A DNA stretch of 64,000 nt, taken from positions 59,649-123,648 of the forward strand of contig CAZDPA010000001.1 in assembly GCA_964507195.1 (NCBI GenBank), written 5' to 3'. The notes beneath the pieces were generated by a model, which worked only from the letters and a program-made list of their open reading frames with translations, made no database searches and was not told the origin of the DNA. This stretch comes from Solimonas sp964507195. Its GTDB lineage: Bacteria > Pseudomonadota > Gammaproteobacteria > Nevskiales > Nevskiaceae. Numbering within the stretch: the first letter of the stretch is position 1; each line of letters starts with the position of its first letter. Positions 52,204 to 61,548 of the stretch are shown here, in pieces. A program made the position numbers and the translations under genes.

Positions 52204-55200
52204 ATGTCAGAACTACAAACGTTGGCGCTTGAAGCAGAGTTGGCTCTTGCAGCGTACGCAAATCTAGATCGAAGCGTTTCGACACCTGATGTTCAGGCAT
52301 TGAAGGATGCTGGGATGTCTGAGTCACAAGCGATAGCCTTCAGCGGGCGCTATGACGTAATCGACAGATATTGGGACGCGACTGGACTGTCCGCCACTGT
52401 TTTTGAAGACACAGTGACGCATACTCGTTACTTGGCAATCCGAGGGACGGAGGGCCTAGGCGATATAAGTGCGGATGGAGTTCTGGCTCTCGGTTTTCCG
52501 CCGTACTTAAATCCGCAGTTTGTGACTCTTTGTAGTCAGATCAACCAATGGCTAGATACAGATGTGCTACCTGACAGCTTTACAGTTGCAGGCCATTCTC
52601 TTGGGGGCTATTTAGCAGGCGCTGTAGGCATTTGGTTTAGTGATCAGGTGTCGGAAACGTACTTGTTCAACGCTCCAGGAATGATGGGTGTTGGTGGAAA
52701 TTATTTCGATCTATTCCGCTCGGCATTAGGTCTCGACGACAAGCCTCTAGTCGGAAGTTTGTTCAACGTCAGAGCCAACTCGGGGCTATCCGTAATTGCT
52801 GGGCTTGGCGCTCAGCTGGCACCACCAATTTCAATAGAAATTGAGGCTGCGCCTGGGCCTGGCGTGGACAATCACAGCATGGTTCGATTGAACGATGCGC
52901 TGATGGTCCATACGTTCCTTGAGGAGCTGTTTCCCGGCATTTCCCGTGAAGAGATCAATGACATTGTCATCCTCGCTTCGCGAACGGGAGAAGATACCTT
53001 TGAGAACATCATTAATCGGTTGGCGCGACTCTTTGAGATGGAGGTGGTCGATAACGGGAATCGCGACCAACTATTCAACCGAATTCGCGAAATATCGGCG
53101 CATGTCGAAGCTCTCGGGGTAGAGCCCTTAGGTATCGGATTCCAGCTCGTCAGCTTTTCGGCCTCAGTTCAAGGTATCGCTGATCAAGCGATGGCTGAAG
53201 GCCCTGCGGCCGGAAGCGCTTTAGCCTATCGATACGCATTGCGAGAACTCAATCCGTTTGCCTTGCTGATAACTAGACAAGGACAGGTTGATCAGGCAGC
53301 TATCGCCGACTTTTATGGAGAGCTCGCAAGCGACCTGGCGCTGTATGACGCACAAACCGGCGAAGGTGTACTGACTTCGGAATACCTTCGTCAACGGAGC
53401 GCATTTCTTGGATTCCTTCTGGAAGTAAATAGAAATGACGATGTTGATGGGTTGTTGTTCCCCTCTTCCGGGGGCGGACTACTCTTTGACGACAGAACAA
53501 CCGGAGCTGTCATTGGGATTGCTCCAGGTAGCCTGCATAGCAACATTATCTTCGGCGCTGACGACCCATTGATCGTCGACCCTATTGAGGGTGGGGTTCT
53601 GGGCGATTACCTATTCGGCGGTGTCGGCAATGATTTGCTAATAGGTGACCGTGGCAATGACTACCTCGAAGGCGGCGCTGGCGCTGATCAACTCCGCGGC
53701 GAAGAAGGTGACGACACGCTTATCGGCATGCAGGGCAACGACATTCTCAATGGCGGTGCCGGTGCCGACACTCTTGAAGGCGGCATCGGCGTCGACACTT
53801 ATCGCATCCGCGCCGGCGAATCCGGCGACATCATTCGTGACATCCGCGAAAACGGCGGCCCGGCACAGGGCCAGATCGTGTTCGAAGACACCAGTGGCTC
53901 GTCACACACGCTGACCGGCGGCAGCTACCTGCACGGCGTGATCGGCGGCGTGCAGGTATACCGCAGCAACGACGAGCGCTTCGATTACCTGCTCGCTACA
54001 CAGTCCAACGGTACGCAGCGCTTGACGATCGCTTCGGGTGCCGATCGCATCTTCGTCGAAGACTTCCAAGAAGGCGACTTCGGCATCACCTTCGACGACA
54101 CCCCTGCGCCCGATCCCGAAACCACCAATACGATCCTCGGCGATCTGGAACCTGCCAACGACCCGCCACAGTACGACGAACTCGGCAACGTCATCGCCGG
54201 CGACGCGCCGGCCCCCGGCCGGGAGGACGTGCTCTTCGACAGCACCGGCGACGACCGTATCGAAGCCGGCGGCGGCAACGACTGGATTAGAGCAATCAAC
54301 GGTGGCAACGATTACATCGACGGTGGCGAGGGTGATGACATCATCTCCGCTGGAGATGACGATGATTTTGTGGAGGGCGGCGCGGGCAGCGACATTCTGC
54401 TGAGCGGGGCGGGTAACGACTGGCTGTACGCGGGCTACCTGCTGGACGATCCCGATGCCCCGCCCACGGGCCTGCGCGGCGACTATCTGGCCGGCTACAT
54501 CGGAAACAACTACCTGATCGGCAGCGCCGGCAATGACGTCATGACCGGCGGTAGCGGCGACGATCTGTTCGTGGGCGGCGCGGGTAACGACGACCTTTGG
54601 GGTGACCAGCAGGCCACATTGGTCGAGCGCAGCTGGGACGTGCAGCGGACGGTGACCACCGGCGCGAACGGCAGCAGCTACGACACGCAGTTCATCGACA
54701 TCCAGTTCGAAGCTGCAGCCGAGCCGGGCAATGACACCCTGCTGGGCGGCGCAGGCGACGACTGGATTCATGGTGAGGACGGCCACGACTATCTCGACGG
54801 TGGCGACGGGACCGACCTGCTCGTCGGCGGCGCGGGCGATGACGTGCTGATCGGTGGCGACGGCGACGACGAGCTGATCGCCGATGACAGCGTGAGCAGC
54901 CTGGCGGCTGAGCGGCACGGCAGTGACTACCTCGATGGCGGCGCTGGAAACGATCGCCTGCAGGGCGGCGCGTTCAGTGACGTGCTGCTGGGTGGCGCGG
55001 GCAACGACCGCCTCGATGGGGACCTCCCCTCGTATCCGGCCGCGGCTCAGGGCGACGACCAACTTGATGGCGGAGATGGTGACGACCAGCTCCTGGGCTG
55101 GGGCGGCAACGACACGCTGCTGGGCGGTGCGGGCAATGACCACCTGCAGAGCGGTGAAGGAGATGACGAAGCCGACGGTGGAGAAGGTAACGACATCCTG

Positions 55201-58200
55201 ATCGGGGAAGCTGGCAATGACACGCTGATCGGCGGAGCTGGTGCAGACCAGCTGCAGGGCGGTATCGGCAACGATGTCATGAACGGCGGCGACGACGACG
55301 ACCAACTCTTCGGTGAAGCCGGCGCGGACGTCCTCATTGGCGGTGAGGGCAACGACTGGCTGCAGGCCGGTGAGGGCGACGATACGCTCGATGGCGGTGC
55401 CGGAGACGACGTGCTGCTCGGAGAAGCGGGTAGCGACAGACTCTCCGGTGGCGCGGGCGCCGATCAGATCCAGGGCGGCGATGGCGACGACGTGCTTGAT
55501 GGCGGTACAGATGTGGACCTGCTGTTCGGGGAAGCCGGCAACGACTCCCTGTCCGGTGGCGATGGTGCTGATCAACTGCAGGGTGGCGATGGCGACGACG
55601 CGCTCGCCGGTGGTGCTGGCAACGATCTGCTGTTTGGACAGGCAGGCGCAGATACGCTGTCGGGCGGCGCTGGTGACGACCAGCTGACCGCTGGCGGGAA
55701 TGACGACACACTCGATGGTGGCGAGGGGCGTGATTTGCTTCAGGGCGAAGCTGGTAACGACGCGCTGTCCGGAGGAGGTGGCGACGACGAGTTGCAGGGC
55801 GGCGATGGAAATGATGCGCTGAATGGCGGTGCGGACAACGATGCGTTGTTCGGTCAAGCCGGAGCAGACACGCTGTCAGGTGGTACCGGCAACGATCGCC
55901 TGTTCGGCGGTGGCGACAACGATGTTCTCGACGGCGGCTCGGGAGACGACGTCATCTCCGGAGAGGCTGGCTCGGACACACTCGCAGGTGGCGGCGGCAA
56001 CGATCAGATGGCCGGCGGAGACGGTGACGATACCCTTGATGGTGGCGATGGAGTCGATCTGCTCTGGGGGCACGTCGGCAATGATGTCCTGACTGCCGGC
56101 GCGGGCAATGACGAACTCCGGGGCAACGAGGGTGACGATACGCTCGATGGCGGAAGCGGCAACGACCGCCTGCAAGGTGGTGCTGGCACCGACACACTGA
56201 TTGGTGGCGACGGCTCGGATACCTACTACGTCACCTGGGGAGATGGTGAGGACACGATCGTCGACTCCGGGAACTACATCGATGGCGCCGGCAACCTGCT
56301 GTACTTCACGGGTGCCATCAAGGTGAGTGACCTGCGACTGGGCATCGGCTCGCTCGCGATCTACATCGGCGATCAAGGCGACGTTATCCACATCGAAGGC
56401 TTCGATCCGGAAGACCCGTACGCAAATCCCGTCATCGAGACTTTTGTATTCGAAGACAGCACGACGATGGGCTGGAACGAGTTCATCGACACCATCGGGC
56501 TGACGATGCAGGGCACGCCCGAGGATGACGTGCTCACCGGCACCGGTGCGGTGGACAACATCTTTGGGCTGTCAGGCAACGACCGGCTGGACGGCGGTGC
56601 CGGAGCCGATCGTCTACATGGGCAGGAGGGCGATGACGTTTACGTCCTTGGTGCAGGCGATATCGTGTATGAACTGGCGGATCAGGGGCACGACACCGTC
56701 GAAGCAGCCTTCAGTGTGATCCTGCCGGGTGAAGTGGAAGATCTGATCCTGCTGGGCACGGCCGCCCTCAACGGCACCGGCAATGGACTGAACAACACGC
56801 TGCGGGGTACGACCGGCAACAACGTGCTCGATGGCGGCTTGGGCGCCGACACGATGATCGGCTACGCCGGGAACGACACGTACCGTGTGGATCAGGCCGG
56901 GGATGTCGTCGTTGAAGCGGAGAACGCCGGCACAGATACCGTGATCGTCGGGGCCGGCAGCTACACGCTGACGGCGAATGTCGAGAACCTGCGGCTGGAG
57001 GGAAGCGCAACGCTGGGTATCGGCAATGCGCTCAACAACGTGCTGATCAGGGTGGGCTCTGGCGCCGCCGAGCTGCGCGGCGAAGCTGGGAACGACGAAC
57101 TGACTGGAGGTAGCGGCAACGATTCACTCTATGGTGGCGATGGGATAGACACTCTCACCGGCAACTCTGGTCTGGACGTGCTCGACGGCGGCGCGGGCGC
57201 TGACAGTTTGCGCGGCGGGACAGGAAACGACACGTACTACATCGATGGGCTCGATACGATTACGGAGTCGTCGAACGCCGGGGCCGATACGGTCGTTGCC
57301 GGCTTCAACTACGTGCTCGCCACGAATCTCGAGCATCTCCGCTTGGTCGGGCCTGCTGCGTTCAACGGCACTGGCAACGCGTCCAATAACGAGATCTACG
57401 GCAACGCGCTGGACAACCAGTTGCTGGGCTTGGCCGGCGATGACCGATTGGAAGGCGGCGATGGCGACGATCTGCTCGACGGAGGTCAGGGCATAGACGT
57501 ACTGCTTGGCGGTACTGGGAACGATCGGCTGATTGGTGGGCGCTATGACCAACTGGCTGGCGGCGCCGGCGATGATACGTATCTCGTGACTGACAGCCAG
57601 CCGGTCGTTGAAGCGGCGGACGAGGGCATCGACACTGTCGAATCGCTCAGTTCGTCGTACGAGCTGAGCGACAACGTCGAAAACCTCATCATGTTGGCTT
57701 CCAATGTGACCAACGAGGCCATCGGCAACGATCTGGATAACCTGATCACCGGCGGCTCGGGGCCGAACCTCATCTACGGCAATGCGGGCAACGACACGCT
57801 GATCGGCAGCGCCGCCGACGATTTCCTGGACGGTGGCGCGGGTGACGACATTCTCGAAGGCGGTGGCGCCGGAGACGACACCTACGTCATTGATTCGGTG
57901 GCCGATGAAATACGCGGCGAGGGCGAGGACACCGGGGTCGATACGATCATCAGCGCCCTGGATTCGTACACCCTCGGCGCACTGTTCGAAAACCTGGAGT
58001 TGTACCAGGGGTCTGACTCCATCTCCGTGGGGGACGACGCGATCTACCTTGGGAATGAGGGGTATGGCAACGCTCTGGACAACAGCATTCTGGGCAATTG
58101 GGGCGAGAACACGCTCGATGGCCTGGCCGGTGACGACATCGTCGATGGCTGGATGGGCAACGACAGGCTGTACGGCTCGGACGGCAACGATGATCTGTAC

Positions 58201-61200
58201 GGCGGCGACGATGCTGTTATCTATGAGCCGTACTTTACCGTCAATGACTTTGTCAAAGCAGACACTTCCCAGCAAGTCCCCGAGGGCAATGACGACTTTC
58301 TCGATGGAGGACTCGGCGACGATGTCCTTGATGGGGGGTCGGCCAATGACACACTCTACGGTGGCGTCGGCAACGATGAGCTGTTTGGAGGACTGCGGGG
58401 ATTTCTCTACGAAGCGGGCGACGACTTTCTCGATGGCGGAGAAGGCGACGACGTGCTGGACGGCGGCAGTGGATCGGATGAGCTCCACGGCGGCAACGGC
58501 GATGACACGCTCTTTGGCGGCATGCTCCTCGATGAAGCAGATGAGCCCGGCGACGTGATGGATGGAGGCGATCTGCTGTACGGCGGCGCCGGCAAAGACG
58601 TCCTTGATGGCGGGATTGGCAACGATCTGCTCGACGGCGGCACAGGTTTCGACAGGATGTACGGTGGTGCGGGCGACGACATCTTCTACGTTGACGGCGA
58701 TGTCCAGATCGAGAGCGAGATCATCACGCTCGACGTGTTCTGTCACGACACGCGCTCGTTCGATCTCCGTCGCGCCTACACGTCCAACGTCGATGAGGTC
58801 CACGAGGACGAGGACGGTGGCTACGACATCGTCTACAGCACGGTCTGGATGCCCAGGCCGGACAACGTCGAAGAGTTTCATTACATTGGCACGGCACCGC
58901 TGGTTGCGGGCGGCGGCGACTATGACGACCTGATCGTTGGAACCAGCGGTGACGATGTTCTTTACGGCGTCGAAGGCGAGGCCTTGGGTCCCGAAGGCGC
59001 AGACGAGCTCATCGGCGGCGATGGGAATGACCTTTACGTTCTCGACGAAAACTTCCACTACGTCGTGGAAGAAGAGGATGGCGGTGCCGATACCATCATC
59101 AGCTACAGTGATCTTTATCTGGATGATTACGACAACGTCGAGATCGGTGTGTTGCTCGGCGAAGATGGCGAAGACTTGGAAGGCAATGGACTTGATAACG
59201 AACTGATCGCCAATGCGCAGAACAATTTTGTCGATGGCGGCGCTGGCAATGACTTCATCGACGCCGGCGCCGGTGACGACTGGATTTCCGGCGATACCGG
59301 CAACGACCACATGTTTGGTAATGCAGGAGCGGATTTCTACTTTTTCTTCGGCGCGGGCGATGGCCAGGACATCATTCAGGACAACGCCGACGGGAATGTC
59401 ATCTATTTGGAGAACGCCTACTATGATGACGAAGAAGTGGGCGGCCAGGGAGTCTGGGTTTACGAGTTCACGGCCAGCGATGTGCACGTTGAGCAGACTG
59501 ACGATGGCTTGTTGATCCAGTACGGCTTCGGGGACGATCAAATCCTGGTTCGCAGCTGCGATCCGAATGTCGCCAACGAAGACGTGATCGACCACATCGA
59601 GTTTGCGGACGGAACGATCCGCACGATCGACAGCTACCTCGACAACCCCAACCAACCGCCACTCGTCGCCGCACCAATCCCGGACCAGCAAACGCTGGAG
59701 GATGAGGTCTACACCTACGAAGTGCCGGCGGATACCTTCACAGACGCCGATCTGGGCGATTCGATAACGTTGAGCGCGACGCTGGCCGACGGCAGCGCAC
59801 TGCCCGACTGGCTGAGCTTCGATGCTGGGGCCGAGACATTCACGGGCACTCCGCTCAACGAACACGTCGGCACGCTATCACTGACCGTCACTGCTGCTGA
59901 TCAAGACGGGGCGTCTGCTTCCGACACCTTTGTGCTGGACGTCCTCAACGTCAATGACGCGCCGACGCTGGAGATACCCGTCGCCGATCAACAATTGGAG
60001 GCGCAGCAAGCGTTCGAGCTGGTGCTGCCTCTGGAAACCTTTGCGGACGTGGATGTGGGCGATGTGCTGACCTATGCCGCCAGCCTGGCGGACGGCTCGT
60101 CGCTGCCCAGCTGGCTCACGTTCGATGCCGAGACCTTGACGTTCACAGGTACGCCGGGAAGTACAGTCTCTGGAGCGTTGAACATCCGCGTTACCGCCAC
60201 CGACCTGGCGGGCGCGAGCGCACAGGCGCCGTTCATGCTGACGGTCGCCTCCGGCCAGATCGTCGGTACCGACCGCGACGATAGACTGACGGGAACCAGC
60301 GGCAACGATGTCATCGATGGTCGCGGCGGCGCGGACGTCATGATCGGCGGCAACGGCGACGACGTCTACTATGTCGACACCGCATGTGCACACGACGACT
60401 GTGGCTGTGGTGATGGACAACATGGCAACGAGGGAGTCGGCAATGGCGAGGATCCGCCGCCGCCGGGCCACGACGACAACTACAACGACGGCCCCGGTAC
60501 CTCGCCAGGACACCCGGGGCACGGAGGCGGCCGCGACGACGACCATGATGGTCGTGGCGGTGGTCGCGGCAAGGGCGCGAGCAATGGTCATGGCAACAGC
60601 AATGGCGGGGGCAACGGCCATAGCAATGGCAATGGCAATGGCAATGGCAATAATCATGGAGGGAATCACGGAGACGACAACGGCCATGATCAAGGTCACG
60701 GGCGGGACGATGACGATGATTGCCGCGCCGACCAAGTCATCGAGAGGGTCAATGGTGGCTGGGACACGGTCTACAGCAGCGTGACGTACGCGCTTGCCGA
60801 TAATGTTGAAGCTCTGCACCTGATCGGAAGCCAAGCAATAAGTGGCATCGGGAATGCACTCGGCAATCACATCTATGGAAATGCCGCTGCCAACAATCTC
60901 GATGGCGCAGCAGGTGCCGATCAATTGCACGGTGGCGCCGGAAACGATCGCTTGACTGGAGGCGCAGGCAACGACGTTCTCGATGGCGGCGTGGGGAATG
61001 ACACCTATTGCTATCGCGTCGGCGATGGCCTCGACGTCATCAGCGACTCAGCGGGTATCGACTCCATCAACCTGGAAGGCGTGCAGCGCAATCGCGTCCG
61101 CGTAAGGCAGGTCGATCGCAACGGGCTCAGCTTCGTGGAAATTCGCTTCACGGACAGCCGCGGCCGGGTAATCGAAGGACAGGGAATCGATGTGCTGGAT

Positions 61201-61548
61201 GTCGATGGCGATTGCCCGATCGAGTGGCTGACGATTGACAACGGGCAGCGGCGCTCACTGGAGCAGATGGTTGGCTCAGGAAAGGGGTCGGCATCCGATA
61301 CGTCGACAATGACGAGCAGCGGAATTACGGGCCTTGATCGCTGGACGATCATGAGTGCAGCGTTGGCACTCCACTTCGATGATGCGGGAGACGGCGATTC
61401 AACCGGCTCGGCAAATGGAGGATGCGCAGACGTCGTCTCCGCAGTCGTCATGCCTGACTCTGCCTCCCTCGACCTTGCCGGACTTGGTCGTCTCGGTGCG
61501 CGATTCCAGCTGTCGGCTGGAGCTGATCGGACGGATTGGGCCCGGTGA
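52204..61548 (+). CDS. Giant RTX protein with N-terminal lipase domain
   Basis: 3114 residues. Residues ~1-260 are a lipase-like alpha/beta hydrolase with Ser132 in G-H-S-L-G-G and a probable His224 in D-N-H-S-M. From ~470 to ~2380 run dozens of calcium-binding RTX nonapeptides (G-G-x-G-x-D-x-L-x), mixed with longer units of the G-N-D-T-Y-Y-V-D / N-V-E-N-L type. Two cadherin-like CADG domains follow (~2484-2685), with P-P-L-V-A-A-P-I-P-D-Q and N-D-A-P-T-L-E. A low-complexity insert (2727-2842) and a final RTX block come next. No Sec signal; the C-terminus should carry the type I signal. Exported by the 47116 transporter and 61545 adaptor, it would fold outside in calcium. It may be a lipase, an adhesin, or both. 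Confidence 0.93.
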   Translation: MSELQTLALEAELALAAYANLDRSVSTPDVQALKDAGMSESQAIAFSGRYDVIDRYWDATGLSATVFEDTVTHTRYLAIRGTEGLGDISADGVLALGFPPYLNPQFVTLCSQINQWLDTDVLPDSFTVAGHSLGGYLAGAVGIWFSDQVSETYLFNAPGMMGVGGNYFDLFRSALGLDDKPLVGSLFNVRANSGLSVIAGLGAQLAPPISIEIEAAPGPGVDNHSMVRLNDALMVHTFLEELFPGISREEINDIVILASRTGEDTFENIINRLARLFEMEVVDNGNRDQLFNRIREISAHVEALGVEPLGIGFQLVSFSASVQGIADQAMAEGPAAGSALAYRYALRELNPFALLITRQGQVDQAAIADFYGELASDLALYDAQTGEGVLTSEYLRQRSAFLGFLLEVNRNDDVDGLLFPSSGGGLLFDDRTTGAVIGIAPGSLHSNIIFGADDPLIVDPIEGGVLGDYLFGGVGNDLLIGDRGNDYLEGGAGADQLRGEEGDDTLIGMQGNDILNGGAGADTLEGGIGVDTYRIRAGESGDIIRDIRENGGPAQGQIVFEDTSGSSHTLTGGSYLHGVIGGVQVYRSNDERFDYLLATQSNGTQRLTIASGADRIFVEDFQEGDFGITFDDTPAPDPETTNTILGDLEPANDPPQYDELGNVIAGDAPAPGREDVLFDSTGDDRIEAGGGNDWIRAINGGNDYIDGGEGDDIISAGDDDDFVEGGAGSDILLSGAGNDWLYAGYLLDDPDAPPTGLRGDYLAGYIGNNYLIGSAGNDVMTGGSGDDLFVGGAGNDDLWGDQQATLVERSWDVQRTVTTGANGSSYDTQFIDIQFEAAAEPGNDTLLGGAGDDWIHGEDGHDYLDGGDGTDLLVGGAGDDVLIGGDGDDELIADDSVSSLAAERHGSDYLDGGAGNDRLQGGAFSDVLLGGAGNDRLDGDLPSYPAAAQGDDQLDGGDGDDQLLGWGGNDTLLGGAGNDHLQSGEGDDEADGGEGNDILIGEAGNDTLIGGAGADQLQGGIGNDVMNGGDDDDQLFGEAGADVLIGGEGNDWLQAGEGDDTLDGGAGDDVLLGEAGSDRLSGGAGADQIQGGDGDDVLDGGTDVDLLFGEAGNDSLSGGDGADQLQGGDGDDALAGGAGNDLLFGQAGADTLSGGAGDDQLTAGGNDDTLDGGEGRDLLQGEAGNDALSGGGGDDELQGGDGNDALNGGADNDALFGQAGADTLSGGTGNDRLFGGGDNDVLDGGSGDDVISGEAGSDTLAGGGGNDQMAGGDGDDTLDGGDGVDLLWGHVGNDVLTAGAGNDELRGNEGDDTLDGGSGNDRLQGGAGTDTLIGGDGSDTYYVTWGDGEDTIVDSGNYIDGAGNLLYFTGAIKVSDLRLGIGSLAIYIGDQGDVIHIEGFDPEDPYANPVIETFVFEDSTTMGWNEFIDTIGLTMQGTPEDDVLTGTGAVDNIFGLSGNDRLDGGAGADRLHGQEGDDVYVLGAGDIVYELADQGHDTVEAAFSVILPGEVEDLILLGTAALNGTGNGLNNTLRGTTGNNVLDGGLGADTMIGYAGNDTYRVDQAGDVVVEAENAGTDTVIVGAGSYTLTANVENLRLEGSATLGIGNALNNVLIRVGSGAAELRGEAGNDELTGGSGNDSLYGGDGIDTLTGNSGLDVLDGGAGADSLRGGTGNDTYYIDGLDTITESSNAGADTVVAGFNYVLATNLEHLRLVGPAAFNGTGNASNNEIYGNALDNQLLGLAGDDRLEGGDGDDLLDGGQGIDVLLGGTGNDRLIGGRYDQLAGGAGDDTYLVTDSQPVVEAADEGIDTVESLSSSYELSDNVENLIMLASNVTNEAIGNDLDNLITGGSGPNLIYGNAGNDTLIGSAADDFLDGGAGDDILEGGGAGDDTYVIDSVADEIRGEGEDTGVDTIISALDSYTLGALFENLELYQGSDSISVGDDAIYLGNEGYGNALDNSILGNWGENTLDGLAGDDIVDGWMGNDRLYGSDGNDDLYGGDDAVIYEPYFTVNDFVKADTSQQVPEGNDDFLDGGLGDDVLDGGSANDTLYGGVGNDELFGGLRGFLYEAGDDFLDGGEGDDVLDGGSGSDELHGGNGDDTLFGGMLLDEADEPGDVMDGGDLLYGGAGKDVLDGGIGNDLLDGGTGFDRMYGGAGDDIFYVDGDVQIESEIITLDVFCHDTRSFDLRRAYTSNVDEVHEDEDGGYDIVYSTVWMPRPDNVEEFHYIGTAPLVAGGGDYDDLIVGTSGDDVLYGVEGEALGPEGADELIGGDGNDLYVLDENFHYVVEEEDGGADTIISYSDLYLDDYDNVEIGVLLGEDGEDLEGNGLDNELIANAQNNFVDGGAGNDFIDAGAGDDWISGDTGNDHMFGNAGADFYFFFGAGDGQDIIQDNADGNVIYLENAYYDDEEVGGQGVWVYEFTASDVHVEQTDDGLLIQYGFGDDQILVRSCDPNVANEDVIDHIEFADGTIRTIDSYLDNPNQPPLVAAPIPDQQTLEDEVYTYEVPADTFTDADLGDSITLSATLADGSALPDWLSFDAGAETFTGTPLNEHVGTLSLTVTAADQDGASASDTFVLDVLNVNDAPTLEIPVADQQLEAQQAFELVLPLETFADVDVGDVLTYAASLADGSSLPSWLTFDAETLTFTGTPGSTVSGALNIRVTATDLAGASAQAPFMLTVASGQIVGTDRDDRLTGTSGNDVIDGRGGADVMIGGNGDDVYYVDTACAHDDCGCGDGQHGNEGVGNGEDPPPPGHDDNYNDGPGTSPGHPGHGGGRDDDHDGRGGGRGKGASNGHGNSNGGGNGHSNGNGNGNGNNHGGNHGDDNGHDQGHGRDDDDDCRADQVIERVNGGWDTVYSSVTYALADNVEALHLIGSQAISGIGNALGNHIYGNAAANNLDGAAGADQLHGGAGNDRLTGGAGNDVLDGGVGNDTYCYRVGDGLDVISDSAGIDSINLEGVQRNRVRVRQVDRNGLSFVEIRFTDSRGRVIEGQGIDVLDVDGDCPIEWLTIDNGQRRSLEQMVGSGKGSASDTSTMTSSGITGLDRWTIMSAALALHFDDAGDGDSTGSANGGCADVVSAVVMPDSASLDLAGLGRLGARFQLSAGADRTDWAR
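53620..59330 (+). repeat. Main RTX nonapeptide repeat block
   Basis: In-frame repeats encoding G-G-x-G-x-D-x-L, densest at 54700-56250, with longer ~75-residue units (V-E-N-L, G-N-x-L-x-N, G-G-A-G-A-D) at 56500-58200. The DNA repeat is degenerate at the base level and is coding, not CRISPR or transposon DNA. Confidence 0.85.
60382..60729 (+). repeat. Gly/Asn/His/Asp low-complexity insert inside an RTX unit
   Basis: Codes for 116 residues rich in Gly, Asn, His and Asp, placed exactly between Y-Y-V-D-T and D-Q-V-I-E-R, two pieces that are contiguous in the protein's other units. Cysteines lie at residues 2728, 2733, 2735 near its start and 2840 near its end. It includes a hexanucleotide run at 60625-60651. 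Confidence 0.7.
60625..60651 (+). repeat. Hexanucleotide tandem repeat (AATGGC)4
   Basis: Four perfect AATGGC copies followed by AAT, coding Asn-Gly repeats. Length change by whole units would keep the frame, so slippage here would alter only linker length. Confidence 0.8.

Noticed and set aside
53902..55857. 651-residue open frame on the minus strand, rich in Val/Ala/Thr repeats
   Set aside because: Also an antisense shadow of RTX nonapeptides; its repeats mirror the coding repeats of the plus strand.
54700..56250. CRISPR-like periodic DNA
   Set aside because: The repeats are in-frame RTX codons, degenerate at base level and without fixed spacers.
57124..59865. 913-residue open frame on the minus strand
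   Set aside because: It is antisense to the RTX repeats; regular Gly/Asp codons leave the opposite strand free of stops. It has no domain of its own.
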